64,000 nt of DNA from an uncultured Pseudomonadales bacterium (GCA_958296025.1 OY282430.1:2232001-2296000), one strand, 5' to 3'; numbered from the stretch's first letter, positions 54,658 to 64,000 are shown. Program-made: numbers and translations. Notes: generated from the sequence alone by a model not told the origin.

Positions 54658-55758
54658 ATGGGAACAGCAACTGCAGCGTTACCGCTAAACGACCGCAAGT
54701 GGGGCGCCGGGCGCCGACCATCGGTTCAGCACAACAGACCGTCAGTTCGGCGACCCGCAACCGCGGCCCGGCCAATCCAACCGGCACGCCTCGGCGGTTT
54801 GCAACGGCGGCGCAGCCAACCCAACCGCCGGCTCGGCGAAGCCAATGTTGGGGCCTTCCATTGGCCAGGAACAAGCAGCGGTTTGCTGTTGCTGCTGGCG
54901 GCTGTGGCCGCGCCGATGGGACATGCCCAACAACTGGACCCCAACGATCCGCAGGACGCCCTGACCATTTCCCGCAAGATCGCCTGCTCCACGGTGGATG
55001 GCGCCACCGCCACCTTCTGGTGGCACGGGCAGGCGTTCTCCCGGCGGCAAGGCGAGCGGGACCGGCTGCTGTTCAACGTGGAAGGCATGAACGTGCGCGC
55101 CTGCACCAGCGCCGACCATCCAGAACGGGGCGAAGGCTATAAGCAGGTTTCCCGGGAACTGCTCATCTATCGGGATGTGCGCACCGGGGAGGCGCTTTCC
55201 ACTTGGCAGAACCCCTGGACCGGGGAGGTGGTGGACGTGCTGCACGTCGCCAACGATCCGGTGAACTTCGCTCAATACGAAAAGGACCGCAACGGCCAAC
55301 CGTTCCGCTGGCGCGGCCTCATGACCGAAGGCCAATGGCGGCAGAACCTCACGGTGCCGCTTTTCTACCCCAACCCCTTGGGCGGCGACCACCAAGCGGA
55401 AGTCGGCGGCACCTACCACGCCGCGGAGATGTTCAACTTCCTAGGCGACGCGGCGGACCTTCTGGACGCCACCAAGGAGACCGTCGGCAGCCATGTGGGC
55501 TGGGCGCGCATGTCCGATTGGCTGCCCTGGATGAAGATGGGCGGCCGCGAGGGCCTAATCTACATGCACACCGCCGGCCTGCGCCTATCCTCCTGGGACG
55601 CCCTGCCGGACAGCATGAAGGAGGAAATCGCCAAGCACTACCCGACCTACCGAGAGCCGCCGCCCTTGGATGACGACCGGCCCAACGTGACCAGCTGGAT
55701 CTACTACAAGCGGGTGCGGGAAGGCACCGAGCCGGCCCCCGACCGCCGCGGCGAATAG
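54658..55758 (+). CDS. DUF1838 family protein
   Basis: 366 residues. The mature part from about 85 on (DALTISRKIACSTVDG, TFWWHGQAFSR, TWQNPWTG, FNFLGDAADLLDA) matches DUF1838. The real signal peptide appears to be SSGLLLLLAAVAAPMGHAQ at about 72-92, preceded by an unusual Arg/Pro-rich stretch of 70 residues, so the true start may be later. ATG 54658 is best placed for AAGGAG. Function unknown; co-oriented behind the amine oxidase with 23 bp between. Confidence 0.85.
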   Translation: MGTATAALPLNDRKWGAGRRPSVQHNRPSVRRPATAARPIQPARLGGLQRRRSQPNRRLGEANVGAFHWPGTSSGLLLLLAAVAAPMGHAQQLDPNDPQDALTISRKIACSTVDGATATFWWHGQAFSRRQGERDRLLFNVEGMNVRACTSADHPERGEGYKQVSRELLIYRDVRTGEALSTWQNPWTGEVVDVLHVANDPVNFAQYEKDRNGQPFRWRGLMTEGQWRQNLTVPLFYPNPLGGDHQAEVGGTYHAAEMFNFLGDAADLLDATKETVGSHVGWARMSDWLPWMKMGGREGLIYMHTAGLRLSSWDALPDSMKEEIAKHYPTYREPPPLDDDRPNVTSWIYYKRVREGTEPAPDRRGE

Positions 55759-55819
55759 TGCGGAGGGAAGTTCGACCGGCCTAGCGCACCTCAGAACCTA
55801 GCGGAAAGGGCGGTTTCGA

Positions 55820-57394
55820 TTGATCCGAAATCCCGGTATCGCTGAACTGCTCCTACATCCGCAGGACGACCCCGGCCCCATTTGGCGGCTGCTGCCGGCC
55901 ATCCTCGCGGTCGCCTTTGCTGTCCGCGCCGCGGTGGCCTTGTCGGGCGACTTGACGCTGCATCCCGACGAGATTTTTCAATACCTGGAGCCCGCGCACC
56001 GCTTGGCGTTCGGCAACGGGGTTGTCTATTGGGAGTTCTTCTACGGCGCCCGCTCTTGGCTGATCCCGGCATTCGTCGCCACCATCCTCAAGGCGTTCGA
56101 CGCGGTTGGGCTGGGCCATCCCCAATGGTACGTCGATGGCGTAAAGCTCGCGTTCTGCGCCGTCTCTCTGTCGGTGCCCGCCTGCATGTACCTCTTCGCC
56201 AGACGGCACTTCAACGAGACAGCGGGCCGGGCGGCCCTGCTCATGGGTGCCTTGTGGTGGGAGTTGGCCGTCCTCGCCCACAAGCCGCTTGCCGAACTGG
56301 CCTCCACCGCAATGATCGCGGGCCTTCTGGCACTGTGCGTCCGCCCCAGCCCGCAACGGGCGCGGGTGGTCTGGGCCACCGCCCTTCTGGCCGTGCTGGC
56401 CGCCTACGTTCGGTATCAGTACGCGCCCGTGGCGGCGGCGCTTCTGGGGCTGGCGATGCTGCGCCTCGACCGGAGGGGGAAAGCCCATTTAGCACTGGCC
56501 TCCGCCTGCCTGCTGGCCCTTGTGGGTGCGCTGGACGGACTGTCGTGGGGCGGCGGCTGGATGGAGTCCGTGCGCAACAACATCCGCCTCAACCTGCACA
56601 TCGGCCTGGACATGGCGGGGACGGTGGGCGCGGCCGAGCAGCTATCCCTTGGGGGCACGCTGCTCCTCGCCTTGCCAGTCGCCAGCGGCGGGCTGGCGCT
56701 CTGCGTCATTCCAGCGTCCGCGAAGCCGCGCCGCTACGGGCTGCTGCTGGCCCTCATCGTCCTGGCCCTAGCCCCGCATCTGCTGTCGCCGCACAAGGAG
56801 CTCCGGTTCATCTTCGTCGTCGTGCCGCTTTGGCTGCTGGTGTGCGCCGACTGGGCCGCAGCGCATCGACTGCGCCTGACCCTGGTTGGCACCGTGGCGG
56901 CGGCGTTCTCCCTGCTGGGCGTTCTGGTCGTCGCGCTGGGGCGGGAAGGAGGCTGGGCGTGGGTGCCGGAGCGCAACCCGGCGTTCATCGCCTATCGACA
57001 CTTGGCGTCGGCGCCTGGAGTCAAGGGCGTCTGGCACGTCGGGCGTCAGTACGGCTACACGCCCGGCTATTACCATCTGCACCGCAAGGTGCCGTTCTAC
57101 GCCGGCGAGGCCACGCCCGCCGGCTCGGCGCCGACCCATGTCAGCCATCTCGTGGTTGAAGATCCGCAAGCTGAATTTCCGGGCTACGTTACGGACCGGG
57201 TCTATGGGGAGGGGAAAGGGATCCGCGTTCTGCGCAGAGCGGACAACGCGCCGCCCGTCCGCCAATGGCTGGACTACGCGCCCGTCGTCAGGGGCTTCAA
57301 TCCAAGCGACGATCGGCCGTCCAAAGTATTTGCCCGCGCACCGCCGGCGAACTTCGGCATCCGCTACTCGGATCCCGAAGCAGCTTCAGGCTAG
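55820..57394 (+). CDS. GT22-like mannosyltransferase family membrane protein
   Basis: 524 residues, about ten membrane segments. The first lumenal loop has LHPDEIFQYLEPAHRLAFGNG, the acidic catalytic motif of Alg9/PIG-B-type GT-C enzymes, and the SPHKELRFIFVVVPLWL motif is typical of GT22. Starts with TTG 55820. Transfers a sugar from a polyprenyl donor, possibly in cell-envelope glycan synthesis. No glycan cluster is nearby. Confidence 0.85.
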   Translation: MIRNPGIAELLLHPQDDPGPIWRLLPAILAVAFAVRAAVALSGDLTLHPDEIFQYLEPAHRLAFGNGVVYWEFFYGARSWLIPAFVATILKAFDAVGLGHPQWYVDGVKLAFCAVSLSVPACMYLFARRHFNETAGRAALLMGALWWELAVLAHKPLAELASTAMIAGLLALCVRPSPQRARVVWATALLAVLAAYVRYQYAPVAAALLGLAMLRLDRRGKAHLALASACLLALVGALDGLSWGGGWMESVRNNIRLNLHIGLDMAGTVGAAEQLSLGGTLLLALPVASGGLALCVIPASAKPRRYGLLLALIVLALAPHLLSPHKELRFIFVVVPLWLLVCADWAAAHRLRLTLVGTVAAAFSLLGVLVVALGREGGWAWVPERNPAFIAYRHLASAPGVKGVWHVGRQYGYTPGYYHLHRKVPFYAGEATPAGSAPTHVSHLVVEDPQAEFPGYVTDRVYGEGKGIRVLRRADNAPPVRQWLDYAPVVRGFNPSDDRPSKVFARAPPANFGIRYSDPEAASG

Positions 57395-57572
57395 GCGCAA
57401 ATGGCCGGGGGATGATGCCTAAGTCCAAGCGCAGCGCCATCTCCCCCACGCAATGTCCGGGCTATACTTCGGCGACGGCAATGACGGAAAGCAGTCTTGT
57501 TCATTGCGGCGGCCCGCTGCCTTTTCGAGGTAAAGCAAACGACTTACTGATGCCGCGAGCCAATCAACCATC

Positions 57573-58976
57573 ATGAAACTACTGGCTGTTGGCGACATTC
57601 ATCTTGGGCGCACCCCCTCGCGGCTGCCGCCGGAGCTGGCTAATCGCGTCCATGCACTTGGTCCTGCCGAGGCTTGGCGCAGAGCGGTGGACGCCGCCAT
57701 TGCAGCGGGCGTCAAAGCCGTGCTGCTCGCCGGCGACGTGGTGGAAAGGGACGATGACTTCTTTGAGGCGTATCGGGAACTCAGCCAAGGGGTGCGGCGC
57801 TTAACCGACAAGGGCGTTGAGGTTATCGGCGTAGCCGGCAACCACGATGTCAAGGTGCTGCCCCGGCTGGCCGAACAGATTCCGCAGTTTCAACTGCTCG
57901 GAAGCGGGGGGAAGTGGGAGCGCTGCGAAATCAGCGAAAGCAATGAGGTTGTCAGCCTGTCGGGCTGGTCTTTTCCCCAAGCCCAGGTTCACCGCAGTCC
58001 GCTCGAAAATACCCGCTTGGAACGCGGCCCGGGCATCAATCTAGGCCTGCTGCATTGCGACCGAGGTGTCGCCAATAGCCCCTATGCGCCAGTAGCTAGG
58101 TCGGAACTGGACCAAGCCGGATTGGATGGTTGGCTGCTGGGCCATATCCACAAACCGGACGACCTCGCCGCTCCTTCCCCAAATGGCCACTTCTCCCCCA
58201 ACGGCTACCTCGGCAGCCTAACTGGGTTGCAAAGGGGCGAAACTGGCCCCCGCGGGCCTTGGCTCATTACTTTGGCGGAAGGCCAAATCGCGCAAGTTAC
58301 GCAACTTCCTTTGGCGCCCCTGCGTTGGGAATATCTGGAAGTGCCCCTTGACGGTCTGAACGCCGAATTGGCTGGCCCAAACCCGGACGGGATACAGGAG
58401 AAAGTGCAAGGTTGCTTGCTGGAAAGAGTGCGGGAGTTTGACGCGGAGCTGAATCGGCAAAGAAACCGCGCAACGGAGACCGAACCGGCACTCCATGAGG
58501 CGAATCTTAGGCCAGCGGCAGTCGGCCTGCGTGTCTGCTTCACTGGCCGAACCCGCTTCGGCACGGCCGCGGCGGACGCCATCCCCGAAAATGATCGCGG
58601 CCACATTTACACCGGCGACGGCGATGTCCACTACTTCATCGAATCCGTTCAATCCGACACTCGCCCCGAAATCGACTTGCAGGAGCTGGCCCAACGCCAA
58701 GACCCGGTTGGACTGCTCGCCCAGCGCTTGCTATGGCTGGAGCAACCGCAAGGGACCAAGGGAGCGGAAGGCCATGCCGAGCAAGACGAGTGGAATGAAG
58801 CGGCTAGACAATGCGCTAAATTGATCGAGGCCGCTAAGCAAAGGTTGGATGCCCAAGCTGGACGTCCCCGTTGGAACGGCTTGCCGGCCGCTACGCCAGA
58901 CCCGGTTGAGTGGCTGCGAAAGTCGGGATTCCGCGCTTTGGACAGGTTGCTGGCGCAAGAGGGGGAAAACCCCTGA
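57573..58976 (+). CDS. Metallophosphoesterase, SbcD/YhaO-like DNA exonuclease subunit
   Basis: 467 residues. Calcineurin-like motifs in order: VGDIHLGRTPS, LLAGDVVERDD, VAGNHDVK and LLHCD...GHIHKP, giving a two-metal nuclease site. The C-terminal half is a DNA-binding/capping region. The stop overlaps the start of the SbcC-like gene (TGATG), so they form one complex. Compared with SbcD, size and partner fit YhaO of Firmicutes. Role: processing of DNA ends or hairpins. Confidence 0.9.
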   Translation: MKLLAVGDIHLGRTPSRLPPELANRVHALGPAEAWRRAVDAAIAAGVKAVLLAGDVVERDDDFFEAYRELSQGVRRLTDKGVEVIGVAGNHDVKVLPRLAEQIPQFQLLGSGGKWERCEISESNEVVSLSGWSFPQAQVHRSPLENTRLERGPGINLGLLHCDRGVANSPYAPVARSELDQAGLDGWLLGHIHKPDDLAAPSPNGHFSPNGYLGSLTGLQRGETGPRGPWLITLAEGQIAQVTQLPLAPLRWEYLEVPLDGLNAELAGPNPDGIQEKVQGCLLERVREFDAELNRQRNRATETEPALHEANLRPAAVGLRVCFTGRTRFGTAAADAIPENDRGHIYTGDGDVHYFIESVQSDTRPEIDLQELAQRQDPVGLLAQRLLWLEQPQGTKGAEGHAEQDEWNEAARQCAKLIEAAKQRLDAQAGRPRWNGLPAATPDPVEWLRKSGFRALDRLLAQEGENP

Positions 58977-61900
58977 TGCGCCTCGTCAGCCTGACAATCA
59001 ATGCACTGCCCGGCATTGAACCGGGCTTTGAGTTACGGCCCGTCGCCGAGGGCGTCAACATCGTCATCGGGCCCAACGCCAGCGGCAAAAGCAGCTTGAT
59101 CCGCGCCCTCGCCTATCTGCTGCAACGGCAGAACACCGACCCTCGGGCGCTGTCTTTAGAGGCTGAGTTCCACGGTAACGACGCCCGCTGGCAAGTGCGG
59201 CGCAACGGCAGCCAAGTGGTCTGGACCCGAAACGGGGCGACAGCAGACCGGCCGGCCTTGCCCGTCGCTGCCCAGCTTGGGATGTACCGCCTAGCTATGG
59301 AGCATCTGCTGAAAGAAGACGATCAAAGCGATAAGGAAATTGCTCAGGAACTACTGCGCACACTACACGGCGGCTTTGCTCTGGGCGAACCTCGCATTGA
59401 TCTGACGGCTAGGTTCGCTAGTGCAGAAGCAAACGCTCTACTCCAAGCACAGAACGGACGGAATGGAATAGAACACAGTTATGCCGCCCTACGTCAACAG
59501 GAAGCAGGGTTGCCGGCGCTGGACGCGGACATTGCAGCCGCCGAGAACGCCCAACGCCGACGCGAACGGTTAAATCAGGCCATTGACCTCCACAACGCCA
59601 TTCGCAACCGCAAGGCCAAGGTGGAGGAACTCAGGTTGTTTCCGCCGGGAATGGGCCAATTGCTTGGCAATGAAGTCGATCGCCTAGAGGAACTTGAGAA
59701 GCGACTTCAAGACCTTCGGGCCAATTTGCAAGAGCAAGAGAACAACCTAACAACACACCAAGCCGAACTGAAGCGCACCGGTTTGGAGGAGTCTCGTCCC
59801 GAGCGCGAGAAGATTGCGGCCAACGAAGAGCGTTTGCAACGAATTGGGGAAAAGTCCATTGAACGCAAAAATGCCGAACAACACTTGACTGCGGCGGAGG
59901 CAGCAGTGCGTGACGCAATCGCGCAATTCAACGACGGCGGGCTAGCGCCATCCCTGAATGCGGAAAGCATTCAGCGCAGTGAAGCAATCGCGGAGCGACT
60001 GCTCCTAGCCCAAGCCAAAAAAAGCGAATTGGAGCAACGGCTTGCCCCTCCTGGCGAGCCGCCGGACGCGCTGGAGATTGAGCGATGCCGGCAAGGCATT
60101 GACGCACTCAGACAGTGGTTGGCCACCACCGACGCCTTGGACCAGCCGCAAAAAAGGAGCGCTTGGCGCTTTTCTCTGCCCCTTTGGATTGCCCTTGGGG
60201 CCGCAGCTTTCGCTGGCCTAGCGGCCTATCTGCAAAACGCCTTGGCCGTGGCGGGTGCCGTCGCTGCCATCGCCGCGGCCCTCTGGGCTTTGCGGACCAA
60301 GGGACCCTCCCCCAGCGAGGACGCTAGGCGCAGCTTCACAGAAACTGGCCTAAAGCCGCCTTCCGAATGGACTCGCGCACCGGTGCGTGGGCACCTTCTA
60401 GGGATTGAAGTTCGCTTGAACGAGCTACTCTTGCAGAGGGATCTGCAGAGGGATCGAGCAGCCAATACCGACGCTATCCGAAATCAGATCGAGGAAACGG
60501 AACAAATGCTTGCCCGACTTAACGAAGAAAAGTGCACCTTCGTTGAAAAAGTCGGTTTTGATCCTGAAATGCCTGTTGCTGCCTTACCACTTTTTGTGGC
60601 CCGATGCGTTAAGTGGGATGAGGCCCGTCAAAACTGTGCCCAGCGCAAAGCGGAAATTGAACGTCTCGACGGCAACATCACGGAAGCCGCCAAGCAGGTT
60701 GGCGAATTTATTGCTCAGTGGAGCGACGGAAAGACTTTCGAGTTTTTCTCCCCAGACGGCCGTGTTGACGCAGATGTTCTAACGAGCACGTTCAATGCAT
60801 TGAAGGGACGCATTGAAGCCGCGAATCAAGCCCAAAACCATATCGAAACCGTCCAAGGGTCCATAGACACAACCCGGAAGCTAATTGCATCGGCAAAGGA
60901 CGATATCCACAGGCTGTTTCGAGACGCCGGGCTTGCGCCCGATGGTCCGGCGATGCCAACCAATGCAGGCGGTGGGGCCGACGCATGGGCAACGATGAAA
61001 CGGGAGCTTGTTCGCCGAATCGAAAAACTCGAAGAATGGGAGTCAGCCAAAGAACAATGGACAGCGGCTCGGACTACGGAAAAGAACACTCGACAATCGT
61101 TGAGAGACCATACGGACTTGGACGGCCTTGCCGGAACAAAAGTCACGAATAAAGTAAAAGTCGAACGCCAATATCTGGCCGAATGCCTTCAATGGGTGCG
61201 CTCTGGCGCAATCCATCGATTGGAACATGAACGCGATGAGTCGGCCACCCAAGCCGACGCATTGGAAAGTCTGCGGGAACAGCGCACAAAAATCAAAACC
61301 ACGCTCGAGAACGCCGGCCAAGATCGGGCGTTGGAAAGTGCCCTGAACCAAGAGATGCGCACCCAAGCAACCCTTGAGGACAAACGCGACCACGCTTTCC
61401 TCAGCGAAGCCACCAACTTGCTGCTCGACGACGTGAAACAGGCTTTCCAAGCCGAGCATGAACCCGAAGTGCTGCGGCGGGCGAGAGAGCTGTTCCGCGA
61501 AGTGACCAGCCACGCCTTCGATTTCGAGCTCGGCGATGATGGCCAATTCCTTGCGCGCGACCTTCAGCAAGAAGCGCCGCGCACCCTGGCGGAACTGTCC
61601 TCCGGCACTCGGATGCAGCTATTGCTGGCGCTGCGCTTGGCTTGGATACAGACCCAGGAGCGGGGCGCATCGCCCTTGCCGCTGTTTCTGGACGAAGCGC
61701 TGACCACCAGCGACGAGGGCCGCTTTGCGGTCATGGCGCAAAGCCTGGAGCGATTGAGCGAAGCGGAAGGCCGGCAGATTTTCTACTTATCCGCCCGCCG
61801 CCACGAGCCAGCCCTGTGGCGGCAAGCGACGGGCAACCAACCTGCTGTGGCGGACCTCGCCGCAATCCGCTTTGACGCAGAGGGGTCCGAGCCAAACAAC

Positions 61901-62560
61901 TACGCAATCGAAACGCCCTCTCCCGCACCTACCCCCGATAACCACACCCCTGAAACCTACGCCGCCTTGTTAGGCGTCCCCCAATATGACCCCCACACCG
62001 CTGTGGGCGGCATCCACCTATTCCACCTGCTGCGCGACGACCTCAAACTTCTGCACCGCCTGCTGGACACATGGCGCATCAAGAGCCTCGGCCAGCTTGA
62101 GGCCCTGCTGAACAGCAGCGCCGCCCAAGGCGCCATCGGTGACACCAACCGTCGCCAAACGCTCCCAAACCGTTGCGCCGCCACCCGGCATTGGGTGGAG
62201 CTTTGGCGCCAAGGCCGCGGCAAGCCCGTTGACCGGCCGGCTTTGGAGCAGTCTGGGGCGGTAACGCCTGTGTTCATCGACAGAGCCACAAATTTGGCCG
62301 CGGAGCTTGGGGGCAGCGGCCAAGACTTAATCGCCGCCTTGCGCGATGGCCGCTTGCCCTACTTCCAAGCAAACAATATCAACATATTGGAGCAATGGCT
62401 TATCGACGAAGGCTATATCGATCTTCAGGCGCCGCTATCCTCCGACGAACGCCGCCGCTTGGCGCTGCAACAGACCAAGCCGGAATCCAACGCCCAAGCC
62501 GAGGACATCAACCAACTCATCGACTGGCTTGAAGCAGCCATTGACGAGCCGGCCCAATAG
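58976..62560 (+). CDS. SbcC/YhaN-like ATPase with extended C-terminus
   Basis: 1194 residues. Walker A GPNASGKSS (about 34-42), long coiled coils (about 180-370 and 600-830), a hydrophobic double span at about 398-440 (LPLWIALGAAAFAGLAAYL), ABC signature LSSGTRMQ (about 874) and Walker B LPLFLDEALTTSDEG (about 901). Membrane spans in the coil are a YhaN trait. After about 960 there is an extra 230-residue helical part (YDPHTAVGGIHLFHLL, DDLKLLHRLLDTWRIKSL) that usual YhaN lacks. ATG 58976 overlaps the upstream stop. Confidence 0.9.
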   Translation: MRLVSLTINALPGIEPGFELRPVAEGVNIVIGPNASGKSSLIRALAYLLQRQNTDPRALSLEAEFHGNDARWQVRRNGSQVVWTRNGATADRPALPVAAQLGMYRLAMEHLLKEDDQSDKEIAQELLRTLHGGFALGEPRIDLTARFASAEANALLQAQNGRNGIEHSYAALRQQEAGLPALDADIAAAENAQRRRERLNQAIDLHNAIRNRKAKVEELRLFPPGMGQLLGNEVDRLEELEKRLQDLRANLQEQENNLTTHQAELKRTGLEESRPEREKIAANEERLQRIGEKSIERKNAEQHLTAAEAAVRDAIAQFNDGGLAPSLNAESIQRSEAIAERLLLAQAKKSELEQRLAPPGEPPDALEIERCRQGIDALRQWLATTDALDQPQKRSAWRFSLPLWIALGAAAFAGLAAYLQNALAVAGAVAAIAAALWALRTKGPSPSEDARRSFTETGLKPPSEWTRAPVRGHLLGIEVRLNELLLQRDLQRDRAANTDAIRNQIEETEQMLARLNEEKCTFVEKVGFDPEMPVAALPLFVARCVKWDEARQNCAQRKAEIERLDGNITEAAKQVGEFIAQWSDGKTFEFFSPDGRVDADVLTSTFNALKGRIEAANQAQNHIETVQGSIDTTRKLIASAKDDIHRLFRDAGLAPDGPAMPTNAGGGADAWATMKRELVRRIEKLEEWESAKEQWTAARTTEKNTRQSLRDHTDLDGLAGTKVTNKVKVERQYLAECLQWVRSGAIHRLEHERDESATQADALESLREQRTKIKTTLENAGQDRALESALNQEMRTQATLEDKRDHAFLSEATNLLLDDVKQAFQAEHEPEVLRRARELFREVTSHAFDFELGDDGQFLARDLQQEAPRTLAELSSGTRMQLLLALRLAWIQTQERGASPLPLFLDEALTTSDEGRFAVMAQSLERLSEAEGRQIFYLSARRHEPALWRQATGNQPAVADLAAIRFDAEGSEPNNYAIETPSPAPTPDNHTPETYAALLGVPQYDPHTAVGGIHLFHLLRDDLKLLHRLLDTWRIKSLGQLEALLNSSAAQGAIGDTNRRQTLPNRCAATRHWVELWRQGRGKPVDRPALEQSGAVTPVFIDRATNLAAELGGSGQDLIAALRDGRLPYFQANNINILEQWLIDEGYIDLQAPLSSDERRRLALQQTKPESNAQAEDINQLIDWLEAAIDEPAQ

Positions 62561-62649
62561 ATTTCCAAGCGCCGCTCAACCAGGCTTCCGCACACCCCCC
62601 AAAGCCCGGTGCTGCAACGCCACAAAAACAGGCTGCGAATGCGAAAAAC

Positions 62650-63036
62650 CTATCCCCCTTCTTGCGCAATGCGCCGCGTCATCCACTCCACGAAGGCCCT
62701 GCGCGTCATGCGCCGCCTGCGCGCCTCGGCATCAATGAAGGCGACGACGCCCTCATCAAGGGTCAGGTTGGCGCGAACGCTGCGGCCAGACAAACGAATC
62801 AACGGAATGACGACGAGCCCCGACCCCATCGGCGGCGACATCTGCTCAAGTGGGCTTGAGCCAGCGATCGGCCTGCCATCTCTCTCCGCCTCCACCGCAT
62901 AGTCGCGAAGCGCTTCCTCCGCATTCACCAAGGCTTCATCCATGGTCTTGCCCATAGCCACGATGCCGGGCAGGTCTGGGAACGTGACGCCGTAGGCGCC
63001 GCATTCTCCGTCAACAAAAGCGGGATATCGAGTCAT
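62650..63036 (-). CDS. hicB: HicB-family antitoxin
   Basis: 128 residues. N-terminal partial RNase-H-like domain (YPAFVDGECGAYGVTFPDLPGIVAMG, MDEALVNAEEALRDY) and C-terminal ribbon-helix-helix (GRSVRANLTLDEGVVAFIDAEARRRRMTRRAFVEW). Its ATG overlaps the original hicA stop (ATGA). The cognate toxin gene just upstream is frameshifted, so this antitoxin may be an orphan. Confidence 0.93.
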   Translation of the reverse strand: MTRYPAFVDGECGAYGVTFPDLPGIVAMGKTMDEALVNAEEALRDYAVEAERDGRPIAGSSPLEQMSPPMGSGLVVIPLIRLSGRSVRANLTLDEGVVAFIDAEARRRRMTRRAFVEWMTRRIAQEGG

Positions 63037-63247
63037 TGCAGCCTCCTAGGTCCTGGGCTAGCCGAAGTCCAGCCGGCTTTCTTGGCGATGGAATTGGCAA
63101 CAGCCGAAGTAACTCGTCGATGCCGGGGATGGTCACGATGCCGTCAATTTCTGGATGCCGATAGATATCATGCGCCCCGCCATGACGCGCCAAGAACCAT
63201 CCATCTCTTTCAAGCCGATGTCTGATTTTGGCTGTGCTGGTTTCCAT
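63033..63247 (-). pseudogene. hicA: HicA toxin, frameshifted
   Basis: ATG 63247 begins METSTAKIRHRLERDGWFLARHGGAHDIYRHPEIDGIVTIP, the HicA start with its catalytic HD/HP strand. Near 63110 the frame changes: the expected C-terminus TSAVANSIAKKAGW reads in the +1 frame and ends at the ATGA overlap with hicB (63033). The actual frame would run past 63011. The toxin is probably inactive. Confidence 0.8.
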
Positions 63248-63522
63248 GTGTGCAAATATTTGCACGGAAGGCAGCCGAAAGCAACGCTCTGAGGGCACCA
63301 CTACGCCTTTCTAAGGCTGGAAATCGACTATCGGGTGGGCGACTTCCGGCTACGACGCCGCCCAAGCCCACGAGGGCAAACGAACCGGTATGGTCGAAAT
63401 GGGGAGTGCGTCTTGCCAGTGGATGCCCTATGCTTTCGGGATGAATGCATTGCGGTGGGAAGGTCATGCGGAACGGCCCTTCGCTGGAAACTCAATCAGC
63501 TTGGGCGAGGGTGAAGACACTC

Positions 63523-64000
63523 ATGCGGGGCATTGAAATCGACTTGGATCTGAGAGATCGGGCGCGGGGCTTGATGGTTGGCATCGCCGCCGGGAACCTG
63601 CTCGGCCTCCCCTACGAGTTCGGGGATTGGGATCGCAAGTCCATTGCGACGGCGCATCCCAATGGCATCCGCGAGATTGACGCCGAGCGGGGACACCCAG
63701 ACGATGACGACCTCGCCCAATCCATCCTACTGGCGGAGGCAAGCATTGCGGCGGACACCCTCGACATTGACGACCTCGCCCATAGATTTTGGAATTGGGG
63801 CGAAGTCAACGGCGCCGGCATGGGCGGGTTGACAAATCATGCGCTGTCGCTCTTCGGCGGCCATAGACCCCGGCGCGACCTCCGTAACTACGTCAAACAT
63901 CAACTCTCGCCGAGTGGGGAACCACCTCGCCAGCCGAACGGCTGCGCCGCAATCGACGCCGACACCAACGGCGCAATCGCCGGTGCGGTGTTGGGCGCAC
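63523..64000 (+). CDS. ADP-ribosylglycohydrolase-family protein, partial, with internal deletion
   Basis: Open from ATG 63523 to the window end (159 codons). DraG-like motifs: LMVGIAAGNLLGLPYEF, DDDDLAQSILLAEA (metal-binding acids), GMGGLTNHAL, and the late DADTNGAIAGAVLGA. In normal family members about 130 residues separate GMGGLT from the late DTDTN motif; here only some 35 do, so an in-frame deletion removed the middle (the NGA...AP segment). These enzymes remove ADP-ribose from proteins or nucleic acids. The 221 bp before the start hold nothing I can support. Confidence 0.75.
   Translation, partial: MRGIEIDLDLRDRARGLMVGIAAGNLLGLPYEFGDWDRKSIATAHPNGIREIDAERGHPDDDDLAQSILLAEASIAADTLDIDDLAHRFWNWGEVNGAGMGGLTNHALSLFGGHRPRRDLRNYVKHQLSPSGEPPRQPNGCAAIDADTNGAIAGAVLGA

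Overview
The window is high-GC proteobacterial DNA, most likely from a gammaproteobacterium. The strongest evidence is gene order: lysC-alaS-recX-recA run leftward, mutS runs rightward, and further right a FdxA-type 7Fe ferredoxin converges on an NlpD-like lipoprotein. This matches the recA/mutS/fdxA/(rpoS)/nlpD neighbourhood of many Gammaproteobacteria, but rpoS is missing from between fdxA and nlpD, csrA is missing after lysC, and about 21 kb of accessory DNA lies between mutS and fdxA. Genus and lifestyle cannot be read from the sequence.

Layout. 0-10 kb: catabolic and transport genes (cytochrome P450, a TonB-dependent receptor broken by an internal deletion, an SDR lacking its catalytic lysine, a ThuA-like protein, an M20-type amidase, a GST, then an operon of periplasmic binding protein, sensor without output domain and OFA-type MFS transporter). 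10-18.6 kb: core block lysC, alaS, recX, recA, mutS. 18.7-38.3 kb: accessory island. 38.3-50.5 kb: BCCT transporter, ferredoxin, NlpD-like lipoprotein, TRAP binding protein coupled to a HicAB pair, pntAA-pntAB-pntB, a DUF5916 outer-membrane protein, cytochromes c' and b. 50.7-57.4 kb: TonB receptor, FAD amine oxidase, DUF1838 protein, GT22-like transferase. 57.5-64 kb: SbcD/SbcC-like (YhaO/YhaN-like) pair, HicB with a frameshifted HicA, and an ADP-ribosylglycohydrolase running off the end.

The island is the most interesting part. It holds an XRE/nucleotidyltransferase pair with its own operator; two partly decayed copies of a phospho-signalling module (FHA, PP2C, Ser/Thr kinase remnants); a 347-bp element with perfect 20-bp terminal inverted repeats carrying two overlapping tiny genes; a small-ORF operon behind a good sigma70-type promoter; and a secreted kinase-fragment/PEGA/FGE-sulfatase chimera whose last about 35 codons look like the variable region of a diversity-generating retroelement (DGR). 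A frameshifted avd gene follows, but no reverse transcriptase or template repeat is visible. A 6.3-kb segment flanked by 48-bp direct repeats then carries an AAA/PD-(D/E)XK protein and a 1465-residue GHKL-ATPase/DUF3883 protein. Next come an AT-richer dGTPase + nucleotidyltransferase operon, an intact PP2C beside a kinase remnant, and a complete IS30-family element.

Many island genes are frameshifted or internally deleted while the core genes are intact, so the island reads as a decaying conflict/signalling locus: a phosphorylation-regulated FHA/PP2C/kinase system tied to a hypervariable FGE-fold protein, later invaded by defence-like genes and an IS. No tRNA, rRNA or CRISPR array was seen.
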